Program-made: the position numbers and the translations under genes
In this document: positions 1-7,351 of the stretch, piece after piece
Layout: each line of letters begins with the position of its first letter
Numbering within the stretch: position 1 is the first letter of the stretch
NCBI RefSeq assembly: GCF_009688965.1
Contig: NZ_AP021875.1
Location: 5,270,001 to 5,334,000 of the forward strand
DNA length: 64,000 bases
Reading direction: 5' to 3'
Origin: Desulfosarcina widdelii
GTDB taxonomy: Bacteria > Desulfobacterota > Desulfobacteria > Desulfobacterales > Desulfosarcinaceae
The notes under the pieces: generated by a model
What the model was told of the DNA's origin: nothing
Database searches by the model: none
The model's input: the letters and a program-made list of their open reading frames with translations, nothing else

Positions 1-635
1 GACGTAACCTGCTGCATGAATCGCCTGAGAACCTCTCGCCAATCGACCCGGGGACGGGTGATCGTTTGCACCAAACGCTCCAGTCCGCCCGGCATATTCC
101 CCATGGCCTTGGCCTGGGTGTAGGCTTGGGCAACCATTACCTTGACCTCTTGCAGGGCTTGAGCCATTTCCGCAGGAGTTGCCTTTTTACCGTCCTTGCC
201 CGGATAGTCCCGGACCTCCCCGAATTCATCCGGACCGTTGGACTTAACTTTTACTTCCGGCAGTCGTTTGTAAATCGCTTCCGCTGACTGGTCTGTGCCC
301 ATGCCGCCCAGCACTCCCGCAGGTAAGACAAATCCGCTCTCTTTTAAAATGTCATTGATCGCGTAATCACAGGCAGCGTTCCAATTGCCGAACTCTCGAG
401 CGCCTCGCCTTAAATGATGAGCCAGGGCCACATGCATCACCTCGTGGGCAAACAATCCCTTGATTTGGTCGGTACTGAGGCTGTTTACAAAGTCCGGGTT
501 ATAGGCAATGACAATCCCGTTGGTATAAGCGGTTTGACAATCCGGATCGGCAACCAGTCCCATGCGCAAGGCCAGGCTACCGAAAAAGGGATGATCGAGG
601 GTCACGGCGATCCGTGCCTTGTTCATTTTATCCAT
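1..635 (-). CDS. DUF2201-like metallopeptidase/VWA protein (3' end outside window)
   Basis: The frame is open from an ATG at 635 to the window edge, about 211 residues, so the C-terminus is missing. Residues 64-68 read HEVMH, inside LFAHEVMHVALAHH, a zincin-type HExxH motif. This and the surrounding sequence match the N-terminal metallopeptidase-like domain of the DUF2201 family, which usually continues into a VWA-like domain (family knowledge; that part is not visible). The start overlaps the stop of the DUF3150 gene by eight bases (ATGGATAA), so translation is probably coupled. It is the last visible gene of a MoxR-DUF3150-DUF2201 trio, an architecture in which an AAA+ ring and a VWA/peptidase partner act together. 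The substrate is unknown. Confidence 0.75.
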   Translation of the reverse strand, partial: MDKMNKARIAVTLDHPFFGSLALRMGLVADPDCQTAYTNGIVIAYNPDFVNSLSTDQIKGLFAHEVMHVALAHHLRRGAREFGNWNAACDYAINDILKESGFVLPAGVLGGMGTDQSAEAIYKRLPEVKVKSNGPDEFGEVRDYPGKDGKKATPAEMAQALQEVKVMVAQAYTQAKAMGNMPGGLERLVQTITRPRVDWREVLRRFMQQVT

Positions 636-1479
636 GTCCGATGTATCCTTTCATGGTTTCCAGAATGGCCGACGCATCGGTGGCCACCTGGGAGCGTTTT
701 TTCAGGTTGGTACGCAACTCATCCGGTTCAAAGCGGCAGAGCTTATCCTCGACTTGATGGCGCATATCTTCCAGTTCCTTGGAGTCGCTGAGGTTCAGTC
801 TGGGAAGGAGCGCACACAACTCACACAGGTTGTTCACCAGGGAATTGCGAAACACCGCATCAGCCTGGTGGAGCTTGTCAGCCATGTGTTTGACGCTCTG
901 GTAGAGCCGGTTCCACACATCCCGCATGGCCTCCTCAAAGGCTGACCGGTTGCGCTCCTGTATCCGCTTTCGGATTTGATCGATCTCTTCCGCCTGGAGG
1001 GTTACGCGAAAATCCGCTGCCGAGGGCAGGGGATCTATGAACACCTCAAGGCCATATTTGTTTTCGATTTGTGCACCATCAGGGTAATCTCCGCGGTTGA
1101 ACATGCTATTTAAACGTACCCGGGCATCTTCAACCAGGTCCTTGTAGTCGGCAATGAACCGCGCTACGGCTTCCTCGAAGCTGGCCTTCAACCTCCTCAT
1201 CTCGCTGGTATAGGGCAGATAGTTCTTCGACAGCAGGATTCTGGATCCATCGTCGCCCCAGGGCAGGGTGTTTTCATAGTGAAAACTACGGGCCGCATTG
1301 GCTGTTTTGGAGACTGTTTTAATGGCATCTTCAGCTACCAGCCGCTTGTTGAAACTCCCCGAATTTGTAGCGTTGTAAGCCTTCTCAATCTTGTGGGTTA
1401 CCTGTTTGTCCTGCTTCCTGGCGCCCCATTGTTTGATGTGCAGGCGCACCAGCATAGCTTTTTGTGTAATCTCTGTCAT
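628..1479 (-). CDS. DUF3150-family protein
   Basis: A 283-residue, largely helical and charged soluble protein with no signal peptide or membrane segment. The central half (about residues 95-260) is rich in Glu, Arg and Lys with heptad-like stretches, so coiled coils are likely. The sequence fits the DUF3150 family found in phages and mobile elements beside MoxR-type ATPases. It lies 18 bases after the MoxR gene and overlaps the start of the DUF2201 gene, so the three form one operon. A purine-rich ribosome binding site (GGGGGGAGAGG) precedes the ATG. By position it is probably an adaptor between the ATPase and the metallopeptidase/VWA protein; this is inference, with no biochemical role known to me. 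Confidence 0.7.
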   Translation of the reverse strand: MTEITQKAMLVRLHIKQWGARKQDKQVTHKIEKAYNATNSGSFNKRLVAEDAIKTVSKTANAARSFHYENTLPWGDDGSRILLSKNYLPYTSEMRRLKASFEEAVARFIADYKDLVEDARVRLNSMFNRGDYPDGAQIENKYGLEVFIDPLPSAADFRVTLQAEEIDQIRKRIQERNRSAFEEAMRDVWNRLYQSVKHMADKLHQADAVFRNSLVNNLCELCALLPRLNLSDSKELEDMRHQVEDKLCRFEPDELRTNLKKRSQVATDASAILETMKGYIGHG

Positions 1480-1497
1480 TTTTCCTCTCCCCCCTTT

Positions 1498-2481
1498 TTA
1501 AATCAGCACGTCCTGATGATTGGCCGACCATTCGATAAACGCCCGCGTGTTTTGAACCTCGGGTGCGTAATGAATCGCATCGCGAACCAGCAGAACTGAA
1601 AATTCCGCCGGCAGCCGCAGGGCATACGCAATCAGACGCCCGAAGTTATTGTCGCTGGCCTTTTTTGCCAGGGCGCCACACAAGGCATAGAGGGCGGCCG
1701 GATCTTCAGGCACGATTGCCCCGGATGGATTTATCAAGACAGCATCCGGGCTTGGCAGGGACCGAAAAATCCGCAGAAAACCAAGCATTTCGATGGCCGC
1801 CCCTTCACCGACGGTGCCGGCTAAAAGATCGTATTCCACATCCGAGGAGGGGTTTTGCCCCAATACATTGGAGACAAACTCCCAGGACCTGGGGCTTGGA
1901 AAGGCTTTTTCGTCCGCCCGGCCTTCGAACTGATGCAGCAGTTCCGGACGGAATCTTATAAATGCGATGACTTCGTTCTTTATCCCACGCCTCAATGCCC
2001 AGGCGGTCCAGTCTTCGACGTCAGCATCAAAATTGATATGGACGAACCGGTTGGCCAGGGCGGAAGGCATCCGGTGGGTGACGGCACGATCACTTTCCCG
2101 ATTCCCGGCTGCAATGACAGCCCAGCCTTCAGGCAATATGTACTCACCGATGCGCCGGTCAAGGACGAGCTGATAGCAGGCCGCCTGTACTAAGGGCGGT
2201 GCTGCGTTCAGTTCGTCCAAAAAGAGCACACCCTTTCCATCTTGGGGCAGGAAATCGGGTGTGGCCCAATGAGCGCGATGATCGCCGTTGATGTGGGGCA
2301 GGCCTCTCAGGTCCACGGGATCGAGCAGAACGGCGCGGACATCGGTGCAATCTACCTCAAGTTCTCTTGTTATCTGTTGAACAACCTGTGATTTGCCGAC
2401 CCCGGGAGGACCCCACAGAAAGACGGGTTGCCGGCACTTGATGAGGATTTTTAAACTGGTCTGTACGTTGGATGGTTTCAT
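1498..2481 (-). CDS. MoxR-type AAA+ ATPase
   Basis: 327 residues from the ATG at 2481, chosen because AGGGAGG stands just upstream; a longer frame to 2529 runs into the leader RNA and has no such site. Walker A is GPPGVGKS (residues 24-31) and Walker B is VLFLDELN (85-92). An AAGNRESD stretch supplies the sensor region. The closest general group is the MoxR/CobS-like AAA+ family, hexameric remodelling ATPases that pair with VWA-domain partners. Here it opens a three-gene operon with DUF3150 and DUF2201 proteins. The preceding leader shares sequence and predicted fold with the leader of the RadC-like gene, which suggests common post-transcriptional control. The target is unknown; conjugation, plasmid stability and defence are all possible. 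Confidence 0.85.
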   Translation of the reverse strand: MKPSNVQTSLKILIKCRQPVFLWGPPGVGKSQVVQQITRELEVDCTDVRAVLLDPVDLRGLPHINGDHRAHWATPDFLPQDGKGVLFLDELNAAPPLVQAACYQLVLDRRIGEYILPEGWAVIAAGNRESDRAVTHRMPSALANRFVHINFDADVEDWTAWALRRGIKNEVIAFIRFRPELLHQFEGRADEKAFPSPRSWEFVSNVLGQNPSSDVEYDLLAGTVGEGAAIEMLGFLRIFRSLPSPDAVLINPSGAIVPEDPAALYALCGALAKKASDNNFGRLIAYALRLPAEFSVLLVRDAIHYAPEVQNTRAFIEWSANHQDVLI

Positions 2482-2575
2482 TGATGACCTCCCTTTGGGC
2501 AGCCGCAAAGGTTCCTGTTGGGAGGACACCCCCCGTCGGGGAACCTATACGGCTTCCCCTGATTGAGGGTTTGAT
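2482..2575 (-). promoter_or_regulatory. Structured leader RNA of the MoxR operon (copy B)
   Basis: Read on the minus strand, the leader has a short hairpin (2556-2569), then an arm at 2540-2554 (AGCCGTATAGGTTCC) that pairs with a downstream arm at 2501-2515 (GGAACCTTTGCGGCT). The segment between them ends in CCTCCC (2520-2525), complementary to the GGGAGG ribosome binding site at 2488-2493. The same order of elements occurs before the RadC-like gene. The sequence suggests an RNA in which the anti-Shine-Dalgarno segment is either free or occupied. The ligand or protein partner is unknown. Confidence 0.6.
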
Positions 2576-2590
2576 TGGGACTTGGCTGAT

Positions 2591-3109
2591 TTACAATCTT
2601 GAAATTTGATCCATTACGCCACGCACTTTGTGTTTCGTGTCTTCGATTATTTTTTCATCTGCAAACGATTGATACGCATCCGAATCCATGTCCACGATGA
2701 GATGATCCAGAATCTGCACATCGAACAGGTGTGCGGAAGCCATGATCATGAGGGTGATCAATTTATCTTCCACGGAGGGCGATGGATCTCCCGACGGGTG
2801 ATTGTGGCCGAGGATCAAGGCCTTGCAGGGCATGTTCAGCGCGGCTTTAATGATTTCCCGGGGTTGTACCATGCATTGGGCAAGGCTCCCTGTAGATACC
2901 AGATTGGCGCCGATGGGTTTGAGTTTGGTATTCAGCATCACCACAACGAAATTTTCACGATCCGTTTGCCCGAGTTCCCTGATTACTTTTTTGATCAGCT
3001 TGGAACTCGAGGCACTGTTGTTGATTGAGTCGCCACCCAGGAAAAGGATCTCCTGTTCCTTCACCATGTGCAGTTTATACGCGTAAAATCGATATTCTTT
3101 CCTATTCAT
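2591..3109 (-). CDS. RadC-like JAB/MPN-domain protein
   Basis: 172 residues. The JAMM metal site is complete: H102-N-H104 followed by PSGD and D115, matching HxHPSGD with HxHx10D spacing. The RadC/YeeS (JAB-like) family fits in length once the helix-hairpin-helix part of chromosomal RadC is absent. Such short RadC proteins are common on plasmids and integrative elements; their role is still unclear despite the DNA repair name. The start has a GGGAGG site seven bases upstream, and that site is complementary to a CCTCCC segment in the leader. It stands between the primase gene and the MoxR operon, all on the same strand. Confidence 0.9.
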   Translation of the reverse strand: MNRKEYRFYAYKLHMVKEQEILFLGGDSINNSASSSKLIKKVIRELGQTDRENFVVVMLNTKLKPIGANLVSTGSLAQCMVQPREIIKAALNMPCKALILGHNHPSGDPSPSVEDKLITLMIMASAHLFDVQILDHLIVDMDSDAYQSFADEKIIEDTKHKVRGVMDQISRL

Positions 3110-3203
3110 GGGGCACCTCCCTATTTTTGACCGTAAAGGTCTCTCGCATCAGGGAGGACAACCCCTATCGGGAAACCTTTACGGCTTCCCCGAATTGGGG
3201 ATG
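3110..3203 (-). promoter_or_regulatory. Structured leader RNA of the RadC-like gene (copy A)
   Basis: This is the second copy of the leader before the MoxR operon. On the minus strand: hairpin CCCC-aattc-GGGG (3188-3200), arm CCGTAAAGG (3176-3184) perfectly complementary to CCTTTACGG (3131-3139), and CCTCCC (3152-3157) complementary to the GGGAGG ribosome binding site (3116-3121). Blocks shared with copy B include GGGGAAGCCGTA and TGTCCTCCC. Pairing is kept although the downstream arms differ in sequence, which argues for selection on RNA structure. Confidence 0.6.
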
Positions 3204-3218
3204 CAATTCATGTGTCAG

Positions 3219-3998
3219 TTAGTCGTTAATAATCTCCACGGCTTTTCTGATCGTCCTTTTAAGGTAAGCGGTTTGGCGCCGTTCACCTTTGTGATGGGTC
3301 CAATCTTCCCGTTCATTTAATAATCGCTCGGTAATTATCTCCGGGTCCACGCCCTGCCGCAGCAAAGCGAGGACATAGGCAAAATCGGTGGCCGAGTCGT
3401 CCCCGCGCTCGTAATCGCAGCGCTGGACGTGTTTACCCGACCGATTATGCTTTTTAATACATACCTTCGCAATTTGTAGACATACCGGTTTCTTTGGAAG
3501 GGTTATTGTAGGTACTTGGGCAACTTTTTGCCAATCCACCCAGATGAGGCGGGAGAGGGGATAGTGTCCATCCTGTTCGTATTTGTTCTTGCGGTTCCGG
3601 AACCCCGGACAGCGGCCCCAGCGTGAATTTGGGTCACAAGCGGTATCGGAGTTGAAATATCTGATCCAATACCTTTTCTCCGGATTGCTGATACTGCGGC
3701 CGGCCTTGACCCAGACCTGAAAGTTGCCCGGGCTGGTTTCGACCACCAGGCGTCCGGGCTTAAAGCGGTCCTGCTCTTTTTGGTACTTCAACCTATCTTC
3801 CGGGATGTCATCTAAAAGTAGAAAGCGCCGCTCATCTTCAGGCTTCATAAAAATATGATACCCTCTGGCATTCATTGCCCTTAGATACCCAATTTTATTG
3901 CTTGAAGGTGTAAGCGACCACAGCCCATTATCCGGATTCATGACACCGATCTTCCAAAAGCCAAAATATCGACCAAGTTTTTTAAATATCCGCTCCAT
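3219..3998 (-). CDS. RepB-type DNA primase domain protein
   Basis: 259 residues from the ATG at 3998, preceded by a GGGGG tract; a slightly earlier ATG at 4010 is possible. The core from about residue 35 to 165 (GYHIFMKPEDERR, LLLDDIPEDRL, VVETSPGNFQVWVKAG) matches the RepB-like DNA primase domain of plasmid and phage replication proteins. The C-terminal third, with DFAYVLALLRQGVDPE and paired basic residues, resembles the helical tail of these proteins. It lies just downstream of the SSB gene. With the initiator at 27.7-29.1 kb and parAB it suggests that the element can replicate autonomously. No helicase domain is present. Confidence 0.75.
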   Translation of the reverse strand: MERIFKKLGRYFGFWKIGVMNPDNGLWSLTPSSNKIGYLRAMNARGYHIFMKPEDERRFLLLDDIPEDRLKYQKEQDRFKPGRLVVETSPGNFQVWVKAGRSISNPEKRYWIRYFNSDTACDPNSRWGRCPGFRNRKNKYEQDGHYPLSRLIWVDWQKVAQVPTITLPKKPVCLQIAKVCIKKHNRSGKHVQRCDYERGDDSATDFAYVLALLRQGVDPEIITERLLNEREDWTHHKGERRQTAYLKRTIRKAVEIIND

Positions 3999-4010
3999 CG
4001 ATACCCCCAT

Positions 4011-4063
4011 AAAAAAGTAGAGCCCCTGGATCACGCGGCTCAATTCATATGTGATCCAGGGGC
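4011..4063 (-). terminator. Hairpin with T-tract between ssb and primase genes
   Basis: A perfect 13-bp stem (4022-4034 with 4051-4063, GCCCCTGGATCAC) with a 16-base loop is followed on the minus strand, five bases later, by six Ts (4016-4011). It begins six bases after the SSB stop and ends at the start of the primase gene. It looks like an intrinsic terminator or attenuator that lowers primase expression relative to SSB. Confidence 0.6.
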
Positions 4064-4068
4064 GCTGG

Positions 4069-4773
4069 TTAAAACGGAATATCGTTATCCGCATAATCAT
4101 AGGACGCGGACTCGGGATACTCCGCCATTTCCTGTTTCTTGGGTTTGGCGTCAAGCGCTCGCCACTTGTGCGCGACAACGCCCGTGGCATAACGGGTTTG
4201 ACCCTCCTTGTCATATTTTCTTGTTCGCACTTTCCCTTCCACATAGACCAGACGGCCTTTGCTCAATATTTTGGCCGCATTGTCGGATAAACCGTTAAAT
4301 GTGGCAACGCTGATCCATTGGGTGGTCTCTTCGCCTTTGAAATATTCGTTACATGCCAGGGAAAAGTGGGTAATCCCTTCTCTGGGTGTCAGAGGATCCT
4401 GGCCGAGGCGACCGATCAGGGTCATTTCGTTTTGGTCAAATTCCTTGTACCTTTGTTTTTCTCCTTCGCCCAGGATCCCAAGCCGTTTGGCCCGGATCTC
4501 GAAATAATAGCGGATCTCGTCTTCCTTTTTATAGCTGCCGGTGTTGGCCGATCCTTGAACAAAAACGAGCGCGCCCTTGGCAACGCCTTTCATCTGTTCG
4601 GCAACCGGCCCGAAAGCAGCCACATTCACCCACTCAGTGCGCTCATTCAATTCGTTGTCTTTGCTTTTCCATGTCTCCTTTACCGCCAATTGAAATCGAC
4701 ACGCGGTTTGCTCACCGCCATTTAGAAAATTGGCCTCTTTTCCCAACCGTCCGATGATGATTGCTTTGTTCAT
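4069..4773 (-). CDS. ssb: Single-stranded DNA-binding protein with two OB folds
   Basis: 234 residues from an ATG with AAGGAG upstream. Two OB folds occur in tandem. The first (about 1-105) has MNKAIIIGRLG, RTEWVNVAAFG and VFVQGSANTGSY. The second (about 122-215) has MTLIGRLGQDP, TTQWISVATFNG and VYVEGKVRTRKY. The C-terminus DYADNDIPF is the acidic tip that recruits partner proteins in bacterial SSBs. Most bacterial SSBs have one OB fold per chain and act as tetramers; two folds per chain suggests a dimer, as in Deinococcus. It is placed for coating the transferred strand and for element replication. Confidence 0.88.
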   Translation of the reverse strand: MNKAIIIGRLGKEANFLNGGEQTACRFQLAVKETWKSKDNELNERTEWVNVAAFGPVAEQMKGVAKGALVFVQGSANTGSYKKEDEIRYYFEIRAKRLGILGEGEKQRYKEFDQNEMTLIGRLGQDPLTPREGITHFSLACNEYFKGEETTQWISVATFNGLSDNAAKILSKGRLVYVEGKVRTRKYDKEGQTRYATGVVAHKWRALDAKPKKQEMAEYPESASYDYADNDIPF

Positions 4774-5263
4774 GCGATGCTCCTTTCGTTTAGCGGGAAC
4801 AAAAAACACCTGTAGCGCCAAGGTGCGCTCAAGTGCTTTGGTCCCTTGTTAATGGATGTCTATTGAAAAGTTATGGATGAATTGTGTGGGGGTGTGGGGT
4901 GTGGGTATGACATTGTCGCCGGCAAACAGTTCCGCTTCTTGGCTTGGCCGTTGCAGAGCGTGTTCTCCCAAGGTTTGGCTGATGCCGTCTGGGGTGTGGC
5001 GACTAGTGGTTCGTGGACACCGATCCGTTCAAGGAATGAATGGATCTGAGGTAAGGATTGTTCAGGGTAGAAACCTGTCATCCCGAGGTTCGCGAGAAGG
5101 CGAAGGGAACAATGAAAAGACTTTTCATTGAGCAGATAATTACTAAAATTCTATAGAAAAAATAAAAAGTCGTCAAGTAAAATTTTACTTCCCGATGTAG
5201 CATGCATGAACCAGGATTTGGGCTTTCATATTTAAGTTCTGGATCTCATATCTTGACCATATA
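4774..5263. other. Intergenic stretch without a recognisable gene
   Basis: About 490 bases between ssb and a broken HTH gene. A weak hairpin (CACCT/AGGTG at 4807-4825) followed by six Ts on the minus strand lies just before ssb. The part near 5130-5200 is AT-rich and could hold the ssb-operon promoter. Open frames here show no protein-like composition. Confidence 0.5.
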
Positions 5264-5508
5264 TCATAGGCTCAGCTCCACCCTGAAATCTGTCGCCTTC
5301 ACCACAGGCCTTACCGCCCCTTTTTCGCGGAGCAGATCCACAATGCCATAGTTCGAAAGCGTTTTTAGTGTTCTTGAAAGGCTGGATTTTTTTTCAACCG
5401 GATATCTGATATCATTTCAAGGTCTGATAGGGAATTCGGATGGCGATCCCGGATGATCCTTAAAAGCTGCTGGTATTGCCCACTTAAAATTTGACCAAGG
5501 GATTCCAT
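5264..5508 (-). pseudogene. Frameshifted winged-helix (HVO_A0114-like) regulator
   Basis: Read on the minus strand from the ATG at 5508, the frame gives SLGQILSGQYQQLLRIIRD and then a stop. A single-base shift at a run of eight As (minus strand; Ts at 5387-5394) restores KKSSLSRTLKTLSNYGIVDL and a further segment to the TGA at 5264. Joined, the pieces match the winged-helix DNA-binding domain of HVO_A0114/MarR-like regulators, with the RKKSNLSRTLK-type recognition segment. One missing A in the run explains the break, so this is a decayed gene, a slippage site or a sequencing error. A KVWFESM-like stretch before the ATG suggests that the original N-terminus also suffered a shift. Confidence 0.65.
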
Positions 5509-5581
5509 GGACTCAAACCATACTTTGGGTTAATCTTTTCGGGACTTGTCAGCCGGCGCTTAACAGCGCCTGCAACCCGGA

Positions 5582-5623
5582 TGATAAGCGCACGAAGGCT
5601 CCTGATAAGCGCACGAAAGCTCC
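5582..5623. repeat. Tandem 21-bp repeat, two units
   Basis: The unit TGATAAGCGCACGAAGGCTCC is repeated directly after itself with one substitution, and the first bases of a third unit follow. It lies between the broken HTH gene and the toxin-antitoxin pair. Possible regulator site or relic; no partner is evident. Confidence 0.6.
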
Positions 5624-5679
5624 TGATGAGTCTTGGAAATATTTCACTGTTTTTGGTGGCCACCGCGCCTATCAGGAAA

Positions 5680-5695
5680 GTTCAGACGTCTGAAC
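5680..5695. promoter_or_regulatory. 16-bp perfect palindrome, candidate parS-like site 1
   Basis: GTTCAGACGTCTGAAC is a perfect palindrome. The same 16 bases, inside a 22-base identity, occur again at 6775-6790 within the parB gene. Two identical palindromes next to parAB are what a ParB centromere or operator would look like. It differs from the canonical chromosomal parS. Binding is inferred. Confidence 0.5.
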
Positions 5696-5788
5696 CATGT
5701 GCCTGGCCTCAACTGACAACCTGCTATTCAACAACAATTTATAAGAAATATATTGAAAAGCTTATATTTATAACTTATGTTGGATCAT

Positions 5789-6043
5789 ATGAAGCAGATC
5801 CAATGGAGAATGAAAGCGCTGCGCCAACTTCGTAAGATCAAGAACAAACGGCAGCAGGCGAAAATCTATGACGCCGTCGATGGCTTGAAGGATTTTCCCA
5901 ACTGCCCGAATGTAAAAAAACTAAAGAATCGTTCAGAGTATCGTCTTAGGATTGGTTCCTGGCGAGTGCTGTTCACAGAAACATTGGAAATCATCAGCAT
6001 TGAAGAGGTTAGGAAACGCAATGAGCGCACATACTCCGAATAG
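5789..6043 (+). CDS. RelE/ParE-superfamily toxin
   Basis: 84 residues from the ATG at 5789 (an ATG twelve bases earlier is also in frame; neither has a strong ribosome binding site). KALRQLRKIKNK, ..GLKDFPNCPNVKKLKN, and the C-terminal SEYRLRIGSWRVLF and RKRNERTY follow the RelE/HigB fold, with the basic surface expected of ribosome-dependent mRNA interferases. Its end overlaps the HTH antitoxin gene by 23 bases. Toxin first and antitoxin second is the HigBA-like order. It is one of two plus-strand genes in an otherwise minus-strand element and probably stabilises it. Confidence 0.85.
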   Translation: MKQIQWRMKALRQLRKIKNKRQQAKIYDAVDGLKDFPNCPNVKKLKNRSEYRLRIGSWRVLFTETLEIISIEEVRKRNERTYSE

Positions 6044-6359
6044 TGTCCAAATTATTGAAAAAGACGGTCATCCTATGTTTGCGGTGATCCCCTATGAGGA
6101 TTACCTGGATCTTTTGCCGAAAGATGAAAGGGCGACTGTTCCCCATGAGGTAGTGGGCCTGGTGGTCAAAGAGGGAATGAACCTGGTCAAAGCATGGCGG
6201 AAATACCTGGGCCTTACCCAAGCAGAAGTTTCCCGCCGGGCCGGAATCTCCCAAGCAGCCCTATCTCAGATGGAGCGGACCGATAACAAACTTCAAAATG
6301 CAACTCTGGAGAAACTGGCCCGGGCAATTGGCCTATCCATAGATCAGCTCACAGACTGA
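6021..6359 (+). CDS. XRE-family antitoxin with Phd-like N-terminus
   Basis: 112 residues. Residues 1-45 (QIIEKDGHPMFAVIPYEDYLDL) resemble the short beta-strand region of Phd/YefM antitoxins. Residues 55-110 form an XRE helix-turn-helix (LTQAEVSRRAGISQAALSQME). A GAGG site lies 12 bases before the ATG, inside the toxin gene. The protein should bind the toxin and repress the pair. Fusion of a Phd-like segment to an XRE domain is common for antitoxins of RelE-type toxins. Confidence 0.88.
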   Translation: MSAHTPNSVQIIEKDGHPMFAVIPYEDYLDLLPKDERATVPHEVVGLVVKEGMNLVKAWRKYLGLTQAEVSRRAGISQAALSQMERTDNKLQNATLEKLARAIGLSIDQLTD

Positions 6360-6400
6360 TTCTTTCGTTCTCATTGGCACACACCTCCTTCTCTGGCAGC

Positions 6401-7351
6401 TCACCGGCGGGTTCCTTCTCGCTTGCCCGAGATCTGATTGACCGCATCCATTAAAGCCGCCCGGACCATTTTGGTCTTGTTTTCGAGGGGATGCTTCTCC
6501 AAAAACTGTACCGACACGGTAAACCGTCCCTGCTTTGATGTCCACGTCCACTGGCTGAAAGTCTCATTTTTAGCTGGTTGTGTACCCGGTTTATTCCGGT
6601 TTGTATTAAAAGAGTTCGAATCGATATTTTTATCCGAATGTTGGACCCCAACCGGTTTGGTCTGATTGCGGATATCCCGAACGGTCTTATTCCCATCGGA
6701 AGCCATCTTTAAGATTTCAATCTGCTTTTCAGGCTCCGTTTCCCGGGAGGCTTGGATTTGAACCTCTTTGGAAAGTTCAGACGTCTGAACCTTTTTCTTG
6801 GCCTCATCGGAGAGCCGCTCCAGGCCCAGGACCTGACTGACATAGCTTTTTGACTTATTGATCAGTTTTGCGATGTCGTGTTGGGTGAACCCGTAGGTCT
6901 GAATCAATATCCGAATGGCTGCGGCCTCTTCCAGGGGCGGGATATCTTCCCGTTGGATGTTGGCAATAAACTGCATGAGAAAGCGGGTCTTGTCATCGGG
7001 TTGTTTGATGATACAGGGAAGCGTGTCGAGACCGGCGATCTTGGCGGCCCGATAGCGCCGCTCTCCACTAATGATCAGGAAACAATCCTCATTTTCAGAA
7101 TATTGGACCGTTATCGGATCGATGATCCCGCCGATCTGTCGGATGGACCGGGCAAGGGACTCAAGGGTTTCCTGAACAAATGTTTTTCTGGGTTGATTCG
7201 GGTCCGGCTGGATACGCTGGATCTCAATCAACCTTGCCGCCCGGATCGGGCGGGTATCTGCCCGGTCGCCCCTCTTTGTAGCTGTATCCAAGGTCGGAGG
7301 GACCAGGAAGCTGGATCGATCCCGGGCATTTTGGGAAAAGTCTTTAGCCAT
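6401..7351 (-). CDS. parB: ParB-family partition protein
   Basis: 316 residues from the ATG at 7351, which overlaps the parA stop by eight bases. The N-terminal domain contains IQPDPNQPRKTF, SIRQIGGIIDPITV and the CTP-binding-type motif GERRYRAAKIAG (about residues 95-106). The central HTH domain has YGFTQHDIAKLINKSKSYVSQVLGL. A long polar linker precedes a short C-terminal dimer region. With ParA it should segregate the excised or replicating element. A 16-bp palindrome lies inside its own coding sequence and a second copy at 5680, so the gene may contain its own target site. Confidence 0.9.
   Translation of the reverse strand: MAKDFSQNARDRSSFLVPPTLDTATKRGDRADTRPIRAARLIEIQRIQPDPNQPRKTFVQETLESLARSIRQIGGIIDPITVQYSENEDCFLIISGERRYRAAKIAGLDTLPCIIKQPDDKTRFLMQFIANIQREDIPPLEEAAAIRILIQTYGFTQHDIAKLINKSKSYVSQVLGLERLSDEAKKKVQTSELSKEVQIQASRETEPEKQIEILKMASDGNKTVRDIRNQTKPVGVQHSDKNIDSNSFNTNRNKPGTQPAKNETFSQWTWTSKQGRFTVSVQFLEKHPLENKTKMVRAALMDAVNQISGKREGTRR
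6775..6790. promoter_or_regulatory. 16-bp perfect palindrome, candidate parS-like site 2
   Basis: Identical to the palindrome at 5680-5695, within a 22-base shared block (6770-6791). Here it lies inside parB and encodes VQTSEL there. Preservation in two contexts, one coding and one not, favours a DNA-level function. Confidence 0.5.
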
